DNA from: Desulfitobacterium_A sp034927245
Lineage (GTDB): Bacteria > Bacillota > Desulfitobacteriia > Desulfitobacteriales > Desulfitobacteriaceae
DNA: 61,184 nucleotides
Reading direction: 5' to 3'
NCBI RefSeq assembly: GCF_034927245.1
Contig: NZ_JAYFQK010000033.1
Coordinates: 1 to 61,184, forward strand
The position numbers and the translations under genes were made by a program. The notes beneath the pieces are model-generated. The model was not told the origin of the DNA, did no database searches, and worked only from the letters and a program-made list of their open reading frames with translations. Each line of letters starts with the position of its first letter. Within the stretch, counting starts at the first letter, position 1. Positions 35,503-44,355 of this stretch are shown in pieces.

Positions 35503-35925
35503 ATGCCGACAATTAACCAATTGATTCGTCAGGGACGCTCAAAGTTAACAAAGAAATCAACTGCCCCTGCTTTGCAATGGGGTATGAACTCTTTAAAACG
35601 TAAGCAATATCCTTCAGGTGGATCACCACAAAAGCGTGGAGTTTGCACTCGTGTTTATACAACGACACCTAAGAAACCTAACTCCGCACTGCGAAAAGTA
35701 GCTCGTGTGCGCTTAACAAACGGGATTGAAGTATCTTCTTATATTCCGGGAATTGGTCATAACCTGCAAGAGCACTCTGTTGTACTTGTGCGTGGAGGCC
35801 GTGTTAAGGACTTACCTGGTGTACGTTACCATATTGTTCGGGGAGCGTTAGATACCTCCGGTGTCCAAAAACGGATGCAGGCTCGTTCAAAATACGGAGC
35901 AAAACGTCCGAAAAAAGCAAAGTAG
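35503..35925 (+). CDS. rpsL: 30S ribosomal protein S12
   Basis: 140 residues, with the decoding-centre loops TTPKKPNSALRKVARVRL (K-P-N-S, streptomycin-resistance region) and GGRVKDLPGVRYHIVRG. ATG 35503 behind GAAGGAGG. Confidence 0.97.
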   Translation: MPTINQLIRQGRSKLTKKSTAPALQWGMNSLKRKQYPSGGSPQKRGVCTRVYTTTPKKPNSALRKVARVRLTNGIEVSSYIPGIGHNLQEHSVVLVRGGRVKDLPGVRYHIVRGALDTSGVQKRMQARSKYGAKRPKKAK

Positions 35926-35979
35926 TCACTTGATGATTAAATATTGCGTTGCAACGAACGAGTAAAGGAGGGAAATGAT

Positions 35980-36450
35980 TTGCCACGTAAGGGGTATATT
36001 GCGAAACGAGAGGTTTTGCCGGATCCCATTTACAAAGACCGTGTCGTGACGAAGTTTATTAACCAAATCATGTTAGACGGAAAAAAGGGAACAGCAGAAT
36101 CCATTTGTTATAGTGCATTTGAATTGATCCGTGAAAAGTCGGGAAAAGATCCTTTAGAAGTCTTTGAAACGGCTCTTAAAAACGTAATGCCGGTATTGGA
36201 GGTTAAAGCACGCCGTGTAGGTGGTGCTAACTACCAAGTGCCGATTGAAGTTCGTCCGGAGCGTCGCCAAACCTTGGGCTTACGCTGGATTGTGGATTAT
36301 GCCCGCAAACGCAGTGAAAAGACAATGGAAGAGAAGATTGCCAGCGAACTGATGGATGCCGCAAACAATACAGGCGGTTCTATTAAGAAAAAAGAAGATA
36401 TGCATAAAATGGCTGAAGCAAATAAAGCTTTTGCGCATTTCCGTTGGTAG
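35980..36450 (+). CDS. rpsG: 30S ribosomal protein S7
   Basis: 156 residues; PRKGYIAKREVLPDPIY start and the VGGANYQVPIEVRPERRQ rRNA-binding block. TTG 35980 behind AAAGGAGGG. S7 nucleates the 30S head and represses the str operon in E. coli. Confidence 0.97.
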   Translation: MPRKGYIAKREVLPDPIYKDRVVTKFINQIMLDGKKGTAESICYSAFELIREKSGKDPLEVFETALKNVMPVLEVKARRVGGANYQVPIEVRPERRQTLGLRWIVDYARKRSEKTMEEKIASELMDAANNTGGSIKKKEDMHKMAEANKAFAHFRW

Positions 36451-36505
36451 GATGTTTATCCTATGATATCAAGGGAAATGACTATTGTAGAAAGGGGGAT
36501 TATCA

Positions 36506-38590
36506 GTGGCAAGGCAATTTCCATTAGAGAAAACTCGGAACATTGGTATTATGGCACATATTGATGCCGGTAAAACAACTACGACCGAGCGTATTCTTTT
36601 CTATACCGGACGTGTTCATAAAATCGGTGAAGTCCATGACGGAGCTGCAACTATGGACTGGATGGTTCAAGAGCAAGAACGTGGCATCACGATTACTTCA
36701 GCCGCAACAACTGCTCATTGGAAAGATCACCGAATTAACATTATTGACACACCAGGGCACGTGGACTTCACTGTTGAGGTTGAACGTTCCTTACGTGTAC
36801 TTGATGGGACAGTGGCAGTATTTGATTCTGTCTCCGGTGTAGAGCCTCAATCTGAAACAGTATGGCGGCAGGCCGATAAATATGGGGTACCCCGTATTGC
36901 TTATATTAATAAAATGGACCGCATGGGTGCCGATTTCTTCCGAGCAGTATCTATGATTGCTGATCGGTTAGGTGCACACCCAGTACCGATCCAAATCCCG
37001 ATTGGATCTGAAGAAAATTTTATAGGAATCGTGGATTTGGTGAAGATGGAAGCGTTGGTTTATACTGACGACTTGGGTACAACCAGCGAACACACCGGTA
37101 TCCCCGGAGACTTAGTCGAAAAAGCCAATGAGTGTCGTGAGAAACTCCTTGAAGCCGTAGCTGATACGGATGAAGAACTCATGATGAAATATCTCGAAGG
37201 TGAAGAATTAACGGAGCAAGAAATCCGTGACGGAATTCGCAAAGGAACAATTGCTCTGAAATTTGTTCCCGTACTCTGTGGATCTTCATTCAAGAACAAA
37301 GGGGTGCAACCGCTTTTGGATGCGGTTGTCGATTATATGCCTTCCCCGCTTGATGTGCCTCCTATTAAAGGTGTACATCCGGAGACCGGTGAAGAAGATC
37401 ATCGCCTATCGAGCGATGAAGAACCTTTCTCCGCCTTGGCCTTTAAGATCATGGCTGACCCCTATGTGGGTAAATTGGCATTTTTCCGGGTATACTCGGG
37501 TGTTCTAACCTCAGGTTCTTATGTTTATAATTCAACCAAAAATAAACGTGAACGGATTGGCCGTATCCTTTTGATGCACGCTAATCATCGTGAAGAAGTT
37601 TCAGAAGCATATTCCGGAGATATCGCTGCTGCGGTTGGACTTAAAGATACTACAACAGGAGATACTCTGTGTGACGAAAAGAACCCCATTATTTTAGAGT
37701 CCATGGTTTTTCCTGAGCCCGTAATTGATGTCGCTGTCGAACCTAAGACAAAAGCGGACCAAGAAAAAATGGGCATCGCGCTTGCTCGTTTAGCAGAAGA
37801 AGATCCGACCTTCAAAATGCACACGGATCAGGAAACAGGACAAACGATTATTTCAGGTATGGGTGAATTACACTTAGAGATTATTGTTGACCGGATGCAA
37901 CGCGAGTTCAAAGTCGAATGCAATGTCGGTCGTCCGCAAGTTGCTTATCGAGAAACGATTCGCCGCCCTGTTAAGTCAGAAGGCAAGTTTGTTCGTCAAT
38001 CGGGTGGCCGTGGTCAATACGGACACTGCTGGCTTGAGCTTGAACCCCTCGAACCGGGAAGCGGTTTCGAATTTGTCAATAAAGTCGTCGGTGGTGTAAT
38101 TCCGAAGGAATATATTTCTCCTATTGGGGCCGGAGTCGAGGAAGCCATGCAAAATGGTATTCAAGCGGGATATCCCGTAGTCGATATGCGTGCTACCGTT
38201 TATGATGGATCTTACCATGATGTTGACTCTTCAGAAATGGCCTTCAAGATCGCAGGTTCGATGGCCTTCAAGGCCGGGGCTGCAAGAGCTAATCCGGTGA
38301 TTCTTGAACCGATTATGAAAGTCGAAGTCACAGTACCGGATGAGTATATGGGCGACGTCATCGGCGATATTAACTCGCGCCGCGGACGTATTGAAGGTAT
38401 GGATGCACGCAGCGGAGCACAAGTCATTCATGGCTTTGTACCGCTTAGCGAAATGTTTGGTTATGCAACAGACCTTCGCTCTCGGACCCAAGGACGTGGA
38501 GTTTACTCCATGATGATGGATCACTTTGATGAAGTACCCAAAAATATCGCTGAAGGCATTATCGCCAAGCGAACCGGGTCTAAAGAATAA
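36506..38590 (+). CDS. fusA: Elongation factor G
   Basis: 694-residue translocase GTPase. G1 is AHIDAGKTTTTER, G2/G3 include RGITITSAA and DTPGHVDF, and G4 is NKMD; domains II-V follow in normal length. GTG start behind AAAGGGGG. Confidence 0.98.
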   Translation: MARQFPLEKTRNIGIMAHIDAGKTTTTERILFYTGRVHKIGEVHDGAATMDWMVQEQERGITITSAATTAHWKDHRINIIDTPGHVDFTVEVERSLRVLDGTVAVFDSVSGVEPQSETVWRQADKYGVPRIAYINKMDRMGADFFRAVSMIADRLGAHPVPIQIPIGSEENFIGIVDLVKMEALVYTDDLGTTSEHTGIPGDLVEKANECREKLLEAVADTDEELMMKYLEGEELTEQEIRDGIRKGTIALKFVPVLCGSSFKNKGVQPLLDAVVDYMPSPLDVPPIKGVHPETGEEDHRLSSDEEPFSALAFKIMADPYVGKLAFFRVYSGVLTSGSYVYNSTKNKRERIGRILLMHANHREEVSEAYSGDIAAAVGLKDTTTGDTLCDEKNPIILESMVFPEPVIDVAVEPKTKADQEKMGIALARLAEEDPTFKMHTDQETGQTIISGMGELHLEIIVDRMQREFKVECNVGRPQVAYRETIRRPVKSEGKFVRQSGGRGQYGHCWLELEPLEPGSGFEFVNKVVGGVIPKEYISPIGAGVEEAMQNGIQAGYPVVDMRATVYDGSYHDVDSSEMAFKIAGSMAFKAGAARANPVILEPIMKVEVTVPDEYMGDVIGDINSRRGRIEGMDARSGAQVIHGFVPLSEMFGYATDLRSRTQGRGVYSMMMDHFDEVPKNIAEGIIAKRTGSKE

Positions 38591-38609
38591 TATTAAGGAG
38601 TGAAATTCA

Positions 38610-39812
38610 ATGGCAAAGCAAAAGTACGAGCGTACAAAACCCCACGTTAACATTGGAACCATTGGTCACGTTGACCACGGTAAAACCACAACTACCGCTG
38701 CGATCACGACTGTTCTTTCCAAAGCCGGCGGTGCTATCGCTACAGCATTCGACCAAATCGACAAAGCTCCGGAAGAGCGTGAACGTGGAATCACTATTTC
38801 CACATCACACGTTGAGTATGAAACCGCTAATCGTCACTATGCACACGTAGACTGCCCAGGGCACGCTGACTATGTTAAAAACATGATCACCGGTGCTGCC
38901 CAAATGGACGGTGCTATCCTCGTTGTATCCGCTGCTGACGGTCCGATGCCTCAAACACGTGAGCACATTCTGCTTGCTCGCCAAGTGGGTGTTAAATACA
39001 TCGTTGTATGGCTTAACAAAGCTGATATGGTTGACGATCCTGAGCTGATGGAACTCGTTGAAATGGAAATTCGTGAACTCTTAAATGAGTATGAATTCCC
39101 CGGCGACGATATTCCGATCATTCCCGGTTCCGGTCTTAAAGCTCTTCAATGCGGATGCGGATCTCGTGACTGTGAATGGTGCGGTAAGATCTGGAATCTG
39201 ATGGATGCGGTTGATTCCTATATTCCGACTCCGGAACGTGCGACTGACAAACCGTTCCTTATGCCGGTTGAAGACGTATTCACAATTACCGGTCGTGGTA
39301 CAGTTGCTACCGGTCGTGTTGAGCGTGGTACTGTTAAAGTCGGCGATGAAATTGAAATCGTTGGTTTAAATGAAGCTCCTAAGAAAACGGTTGTTACAGG
39401 CGTTGAAATGTTCCGCAAACTTCTTGACCAAGCAGTTGCAGGGGACAACATCGGAGCCCTGCTTCGTGGTATTGACCGTAAAGAAATCGAGCGCGGACAA
39501 GTTTTGGCGAAAACCGGAAGCATTAAACCTCATACCAAATTCAGCGGAGAGGTTTATATCCTGAGCAAAGAAGAAGGCGGACGTCATACTCCTTTCTTCA
39601 ACAACTATCGTCCCCAATTCTATTTCCGTACAACCGACGTTACCGGTGTAATCACTCTTCCTGAAGGAGTAGAAATGGTTATGCCCGGTGACCGCGTAAC
39701 GATCAACTGCGAACTCATTACTCCAATCGCTATGGAAGAAGGACTTCGCTTTGCTATCCGTGAAGGCGGCCGTACTGTTGGTTCAGGCGTAGTTGCCAAA
39801 ATTGAGGCCTAA
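38610..39812 (+). CDS. tuf: Elongation factor Tu with a four-cysteine insertion
   Basis: 400-residue GTPase delivering aminoacyl-tRNA. G1 GHVDHGKT (19-26), DCPGHADY, NKAD and domains II and III are standard. The G5 loop reads PGSGLKAL instead of the usual RGSALKAL, and immediately after it a cysteine-rich segment (C181, C183, C188, C191; QCGCGSRDCEWCGK) replaces the short acidic linker before KIW-LMDAVDSYIPTP. The spacing looks like a metal site. ATG behind AAGGAG, 20 bases after fusA. Confidence 0.97.
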   Translation: MAKQKYERTKPHVNIGTIGHVDHGKTTTTAAITTVLSKAGGAIATAFDQIDKAPEERERGITISTSHVEYETANRHYAHVDCPGHADYVKNMITGAAQMDGAILVVSAADGPMPQTREHILLARQVGVKYIVVWLNKADMVDDPELMELVEMEIRELLNEYEFPGDDIPIIPGSGLKALQCGCGSRDCEWCGKIWNLMDAVDSYIPTPERATDKPFLMPVEDVFTITGRGTVATGRVERGTVKVGDEIEIVGLNEAPKKTVVTGVEMFRKLLDQAVAGDNIGALLRGIDRKEIERGQVLAKTGSIKPHTKFSGEVYILSKEEGGRHTPFFNNYRPQFYFRTTDVTGVITLPEGVEMVMPGDRVTINCELITPIAMEEGLRFAIREGGRTVGSGVVAKIEA

Positions 39813-40058
39813 TCAGAGACATGTTGAGAGATGCCGCGGGTTCTCCCTGCGGCATCCCGACTGACTTTATCTAGGGATAGAACTTACAATCAGGGTCGAG
39901 GAGATCGCGGATTAAGAATTATAATCTGACATCCGGCATCTGATCTCTGAGCCCTGTTATGACGCAGAAGGTTGCCGGACAAAGTGACTCCGCTTTACCG
40001 GGTAATTTCTGCGCCGCATTCCTGATCAATCAGGAATAATTTTAGGAGGTTATTAATT
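39813..40058 (+). promoter_or_regulatory. Structured leader before rpsJ
   Basis: 246 bases without a gene. Potential stems: GATGCCGC/GCGGCATC (39830-39856, no T-run); CAGGG...CCCTG enclosing GAGATC/GATCTC (39891-39955); a long imperfect hairpin from GCAGAA to TTCTGC (39964-40012); ATTCCTGA/TCAGGAAT (40018-40037) ending 6 bases before the rpsJ AGGAGG. I see no good promoter, so it may be read from tuf. Candidate regulatory leader of the S10 operon. Confidence 0.55.
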
Positions 40059-40367
40059 ATGAGCAGTCAAAAAATTCGTATCCGCCTCAAAGCGTATGAC
40101 CACAAAATTTTGGATCAATCTGCGGAGAAGATTGTTGAAACCGCAAAAAGAACCGGAGCTCGCGTAAGTGGACCTATTCCTCTTCCTACAGAGAAAAATA
40201 TTTACACGATTCTTCGTTCCCCGCATGTAAACAAGGATTCTCGCGAACAGTTTGAAATGCGTACACATAAGCGTTTGATTGATATTCTCGAACCGACTTC
40301 GAAAACGGTTGATGCTTTAATGCGTTTGGACTTACCTGCAGGCGTGGATATTGAAATTAAACTCTAA
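40059..40367 (+). CDS. rpsJ: 30S ribosomal protein S10
   Basis: 102 residues; starts SSQKIRIRLKAYDHKILDQSAEKIV and contains HVNKDSREQFEMRTHKRLIDI. Part of the 30S head and also a NusG partner (NusE). ATG behind TAGGAGG. Unusually, a terminator-like structure separates it from rplC. Confidence 0.97.
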   Translation: MSSQKIRIRLKAYDHKILDQSAEKIVETAKRTGARVSGPIPLPTEKNIYTILRSPHVNKDSREQFEMRTHKRLIDILEPTSKTVDALMRLDLPAGVDIEIKL

Positions 40368-40400
40368 ATAAAGGTAAAAGCTGATTCATAAGCCATTATT

Positions 40401-40457
40401 AAGCGCTCGGGTCTTTAAAATATTTTTTTCAAAGACCTAAAAAAGTAGCGCTTTTTT
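40401..40457 (+). terminator. Terminator between rpsJ and rplC
   Basis: AAGCGCT (40401-40407) pairs with AGCGCTT (40447-40453), enclosing an inner hairpin GGTCTTT (40410-40416)/AAAGACC (40431-40437). A six-T run (40452-40457) follows. Confidence 0.75.
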
Positions 40458-40465
40458 AGAGTTTA

Positions 40466-40474
40466 TGATATAAT
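40466..40474 (+). promoter_or_regulatory. Extended -10 promoter upstream of rplC
   Basis: TGATATAAT (TG at 40466-40467, TATAAT at 40469-40474), a perfect extended -10. No convincing -35 box, since that position is in the terminator stem. Confidence 0.6.
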
Positions 40475-40479
40475 TGTCA

Positions 40480-40603
40480 TGTTTGTGGCGCGAAACGCCC
40501 GGAGGCGTGGAGTAACACCTCTGTGCTTCGGTCACAGAATATAAACCAAATAAACGAACGCTCTCGTGCCCCGGAAGATGTTCCGGTGCACTTCAAAGTG
40601 TTC
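40480..40603 (+). promoter_or_regulatory. Structured leader of the rplC operon
   Basis: Chain of small hairpins: GGCG/CGCC (40487-40499), GAGGCGT/ACACCTC (about 40502-40521), CTGTG-CTTCGGT-CACAG (40521-40537), and TGCCCCGGAA/TTCCGGTGCA (40567-40590) next to the rplC Shine-Dalgarno. Candidate site for L4- or L3-type autoregulation; inference only. Confidence 0.5.
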
Positions 40604-40617
40604 AGGAGGTGGCATTC

Positions 40618-41247
40618 GTGTCGAAAGGAATTTTGGGTAAAAAAGTCGGAATGACTCAGGTATTTACGGAAGATGGCAGACTGATTCCGGTAACCGTAGT
40701 CGAAGCCGGACCATGCTATGTGGTTCAAAAGAAAACAGTAGCAACCGACGGCTACAATGCAATTCAAGTTGGCTTTAATGAATTGCGTGAAAAACTCTCT
40801 AATAAGCCAGAAAAAGGTCATTTCCAAAAAGCGAATTTAAAAGCTATGCGCTGGGTTCGTGAGTTCCGCGTTGATAATGTGGATGCTTTCGAAATTGGCC
40901 AAGAAATTAAGGCTGATGTTTTCGTTGCTGGGGATGCAGTAGATGTTGTTGGGATTTCCAAAGGTAAAGGTTTCCAGGGAATGATCAAACGTCATCATGG
41001 ACACCGTGGACCCATGGGACATGGTTCCAAGTATCATCGCCGTACGGGTTCCCTCGGCGCGAAAGGCCCGGCTCGTGTATTTAAAGGCCGTGACCTGCCT
41101 GGGCATATGGGTGGAGAACGTGTTACCGTTCAAAACTTGGAAATCGTCCGGGTCGATGCGGATAAGAATATGATCCTTGTCAAAGGTGCTGTACCCGGTG
41201 CTAAAAAAGGATTGCTCGTTCTGAAACGTTCAGTTAAAGTAAAGTAA
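40618..41247 (+). CDS. rplC: 50S ribosomal protein L3
   Basis: 209 residues; GILGKKVGMTQVF start and the conserved loop HHGHRGPMGHGSKYHRRTGSLG, with the glutamine-region site near the peptidyl transferase centre. GTG 40618 is 8 bases behind AGGAGG; a GTG at 40609 overlaps it. Confidence 0.96.
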   Translation: MSKGILGKKVGMTQVFTEDGRLIPVTVVEAGPCYVVQKKTVATDGYNAIQVGFNELREKLSNKPEKGHFQKANLKAMRWVREFRVDNVDAFEIGQEIKADVFVAGDAVDVVGISKGKGFQGMIKRHHGHRGPMGHGSKYHRRTGSLGAKGPARVFKGRDLPGHMGGERVTVQNLEIVRVDADKNMILVKGAVPGAKKGLLVLKRSVKVK

Positions 41248-41271
41248 CTTGTGAGAAAGGAGGAATAAGCA

Positions 41272-41895
41272 ATGCCAAAAGTTCAAGTCGTTAACATGCA
41301 GGGTTCTCCTGTCGGAGAACTCGAGCTGAATGAATATGTATTTGGGATCGAGCCCAATACTCATGTTTTGCACTCAGCAGTTGTAGCACAACTGGCCAGT
41401 CAAAGACGTGGGACGTCTTCGACCTTGCTGAGAGGCGAGGTTCGCGGAGGCGGAAGAAAACCATGGCGTCAAAAAGGAACAGGTCGTGCTCGTGCGGGCA
41501 GCATTCGTTCACCGCTTTTCAGAGGTGGTGCGGTGCTCTTTGGACCGAAACCTCGCGATTATGGTTATTCTCTTCCTAAAAAAGTTCGCCGGTTGGCTTT
41601 GCGTTCGGCTCTTTCTTCCATGGTTAATGAACAGAAATTGATCGTTTTGGAAGACTTGAGTCTAACAGAAGCAAAAACTCGCGAAGTGGTTAAGGTGTTA
41701 AAAGCCTTGAATGCTAATCGAAAAACGATGATTGTTACCGATGAACTTAATGATACAGTGGAACGCTCCGCTCGCAATATCGAAGGGGTAAAAACCACAC
41801 CGGTTGAGGGAATGAACGTATACGATCTCTTATATCACGATGTTATTGTGATGACAAAAGCAGCGGTAGCGAAAACGGAGGAGGTGTTAGCGTAA
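41272..41895 (+). CDS. rplD: 50S ribosomal protein L4
   Basis: 207 residues with the exit-tunnel loop (RGEVRGGGRKPWRQKGTGRARAG, about 60-84). L4 represses the S10 operon in E. coli by binding its leader. Its stop overlaps the rplW start (TAATG). Confidence 0.97.
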   Translation: MPKVQVVNMQGSPVGELELNEYVFGIEPNTHVLHSAVVAQLASQRRGTSSTLLRGEVRGGGRKPWRQKGTGRARAGSIRSPLFRGGAVLFGPKPRDYGYSLPKKVRRLALRSALSSMVNEQKLIVLEDLSLTEAKTREVVKVLKALNANRKTMIVTDELNDTVERSARNIEGVKTTPVEGMNVYDLLYHDVIVMTKAAVAKTEEVLA

Positions 41896-42182
41896 TGCGC
41901 GATGCTCGTGAAGTTCTCGTACGTCCTGTGGTTTCCGAGAAATCTGTGGGGGCGATCGAGGAAAACAGATACTCCTTCTGGGTTAACCCGGCTGCCAATA
42001 AGGTTGAAGTTAAAGCCGCGGTAGAAAAGATGTTTAAGGTCCACGTTATTGGAGTAAGGACCATCAATGTTCACGGAAAAATGAAACGTGTCGGCCGTTA
42101 TTCCGGCAAAACATCAGACCGCAAAAAGGCGATTGTTACGCTCAAAGCTGGAGAACGAATTGAAGGCTTTGCAGGTCTGTAA
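41895..42182 (+). CDS. rplW: 50S ribosomal protein L23
   Basis: 95 residues, EVLVRPVVSEKSV start; located at the tunnel exit, docking site for trigger factor and SRP. Start overlaps the rplD stop. Confidence 0.97.
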   Translation: MRDAREVLVRPVVSEKSVGAIEENRYSFWVNPAANKVEVKAAVEKMFKVHVIGVRTINVHGKMKRVGRYSGKTSDRKKAIVTLKAGERIEGFAGL

Positions 42183-42206
42183 GTTTGACGCAAAGGAGGG
42201 AAAACC

Positions 42207-43034
42207 ATGCCAGTAAAAGGATTTAGACCCTATACTCCAGGCCGTCGGCAAATGACCGTATCGACCTTCGAGGAGATTACTAAAGTTGAACCGGAACGCA
42301 CCTTGCTTGAGCCTCTGCGCAGGAAGGGCGGCCGTAATAATGAAGGTAAATTAAGTGTCCGTCATCAAGGCGGAGGACACAAAAAGATGTATCGTGTGAT
42401 CGATTTTAAAAGGAATAAAGATAGTGTTCCTGCAAAAGTCGCTTCTATCGAATACGATCCAAATCGTTCGGCAAATATTGCTCTGCTGCATTATACGGAT
42501 GGGCATAAAGCCTATATCCTTGCTCCAAACGGTTTGCAAGTAGGTCAAGTTATTGTCTCAGGACCGGATGCTGATATCAAAGTGGGTAATGCATTGCCGA
42601 TTAAAAATATTCCGGTGGGTACATTGCTCCATAATATTGAGATGAAACCCGGCAAAGGTGCGCAGCTTGTTCGTACAGCCGGCGGCTCCGCCCAGCTGAT
42701 GGCGAAGGAAGGCAAATATGCAACCTTGAGATTGCCGTCCGGGGAAATGCGGATGGTTCACATCGAATGCCGCGCAACGATTGGTCAAGTCGGAAACCTT
42801 GATCATGAAAATATCCATATCGGTAAAGCCGGTCGTACGCGTTGGCTGGGAATTCGTCCAACCGTTCGCGGTTCTGTTATGAACCCGAATGATCATCCAC
42901 ATGGTGGTGGTGAAGGACGTAACCCAATTGGACGTAACCCTGTTACTCCTTGGGGTAAACCTGCACTTGGTGCGAAGACTCGGAAGAAGAAAAATCCTTC
43001 TAACCGCTTCATCGTGAAACGCCGCAGTAAGTAA
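42207..43034 (+). CDS. rplB: 50S ribosomal protein L2
   Basis: 275 residues; the invariant C-terminal MNPNDHPHGGGEGRNPIGR block includes the peptidyl-transferase-proximal histidine. ATG behind AAAGGAGGG. Confidence 0.98.
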   Translation: MPVKGFRPYTPGRRQMTVSTFEEITKVEPERTLLEPLRRKGGRNNEGKLSVRHQGGGHKKMYRVIDFKRNKDSVPAKVASIEYDPNRSANIALLHYTDGHKAYILAPNGLQVGQVIVSGPDADIKVGNALPIKNIPVGTLLHNIEMKPGKGAQLVRTAGGSAQLMAKEGKYATLRLPSGEMRMVHIECRATIGQVGNLDHENIHIGKAGRTRWLGIRPTVRGSVMNPNDHPHGGGEGRNPIGRNPVTPWGKPALGAKTRKKKNPSNRFIVKRRSK

Positions 43035-43052
43035 TCGAAAGGAGGCCATTAA

Positions 43053-43334
43053 ATGAGTAGATCTCTTAAAAAAGGGCCTTATGTTGAAGAACGTTTACTC
43101 GCTCGGGTGGAAGGAATGAATACAGCCGGCGAAAAACGTGTTCTAAAAACATGGTCAAGAAGCTCAACAATTTTCCCGCAAATGGTCGGACATACTATTG
43201 CGGTTCATGATGGACGCAAACATGTACCGATTTATATTACTGAAGATATGGTAGGACACAAACTGGGTGAGTTTGCTCCTACACGCACCTATAAAGGCCA
43301 TGCTGGCAGCGAAAAAACCAGCGGCTTACGCTAA
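43053..43334 (+). CDS. rpsS: 30S ribosomal protein S19
   Basis: 93 residues; SRSLKKGPYVEE start and GHKLGEFAPTRTYKGH. Head of the 30S subunit with S13. ATG behind AAAGGAGG. Confidence 0.97.
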   Translation: MSRSLKKGPYVEERLLARVEGMNTAGEKRVLKTWSRSSTIFPQMVGHTIAVHDGRKHVPIYITEDMVGHKLGEFAPTRTYKGHAGSEKTSGLR

Positions 43335-43350
43335 GGAGGAGTAATAAAAC

Positions 43351-43692
43351 ATGCAAGCTAAAGCGATTGCAAGATATGTTCGGATCTCTCCTCGCAAGGT
43401 GCGCCAAGTGGTCGATCTTATTCGTGGCAAACAAGTTAAAGACGCTTTTGCCATTCTGCAATTTACACCAAACGGTGCAACTGAACCTGTCGCTAAAGTT
43501 CTCAAGTCAGCAGTTGCCAATGCAGAACACAATTTAGAGATGGATGCTGACGAACTTTTTGTTACAGAGATCTTTGTAGATCAAGGACCGACCTTAAAGC
43601 GCATTAAACCCCGGGCTATGGGACGGGCTGATCAAATCCGCAAGCGGAGCAGCCATATTACCGTGGTCGTCGGCGAGAAGAAGGAGGGTTAA
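43351..43692 (+). CDS. rplV: 50S ribosomal protein L22
   Basis: 113 residues; RYVRISPRKVRQVVDLIRGK and the tunnel beta-hairpin near RIKPRAMGRADQIRKRSSHIT. ATG behind AAGGAGG. Confidence 0.97.
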   Translation: MQAKAIARYVRISPRKVRQVVDLIRGKQVKDAFAILQFTPNGATEPVAKVLKSAVANAEHNLEMDADELFVTEIFVDQGPTLKRIKPRAMGRADQIRKRSSHITVVVGEKKEG

Positions 43693-43695
43693 ACC

Positions 43696-44355
43696 GTGGG
43701 TCAAAAGGTAAATCCAAAAGGCTTCCGAGTCGGAGTAATCCGCGATTGGGAAGGCCGCTGGTATGCAGATAAAAACTACTCGGATCTCCTTCATGAAGAT
43801 TTAAAGATCCGCAGCTTTCTTAAAAAGAAACTTCATCAAGCGGGTATTCCCAAAGTAGAAATTGAGCGAGCAGCCAGCCGTGTCAAAGTATCGATCTCGG
43901 CTGCTAAACCCGGAATTGTTATCGGTCGGGGCGGCTCAGAAGTCGAAAGTATTCGTAAACAACTGGAAGCTATGACCGGTAAACAAGTTGCCGTAAACAT
44001 CGTCGAAGTTAAGAAACCCGAACTTGATGCCCAACTCGTTGCTGAGAATGTGGCGCAACAGCTTGAAAAGCGGATTTCTTTCCGCCGCGCGATGAAACAA
44101 ACTGTTGGACGTACCATGCGTCAAGGAGCTCAAGGAATTAAGATTTCCTGCAGCGGACGTTTGGGCGGAGCTGAAATTGCACGTAACGAATGGTATAACG
44201 AAGGCAAAGTACCCCTTCATACGATAAGGGCTGATATTGATTACGGTTTTGCCGAAGCCAATACGACATACGGTAAAATCGGAGTTAAGGTTTGGATTTA
44301 TAAAGGAGAGGTTCTTCCCGCCAAGAAGGTCGCTCAGGTGGAAGGAGGAAAATAA
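43696..44355 (+). CDS. rpsC: 30S ribosomal protein S3
   Basis: 219 residues: GQKVNPKGFRVGVIRDWEGRW start, KH domain with GRGGSEVESIR, C-terminal GRLGGAEIARNEWYNEG. Helicase-like mRNA entry. GTG start behind AAGGAGGG, 3 bases after rplV. Confidence 0.97.
   Translation: MGQKVNPKGFRVGVIRDWEGRWYADKNYSDLLHEDLKIRSFLKKKLHQAGIPKVEIERAASRVKVSISAAKPGIVIGRGGSEVESIRKQLEAMTGKQVAVNIVEVKKPELDAQLVAENVAQQLEKRISFRRAMKQTVGRTMRQGAQGIKISCSGRLGGAEIARNEWYNEGKVPLHTIRADIDYGFAEANTTYGKIGVKVWIYKGEVLPAKKVAQVEGGK

Noticed and set aside
39126..39185. Cysteine-rich EF-Tu segment as a local frameshift
   Set aside because: Conserved EF-Tu sequence continues in the same frame immediately on both sides.
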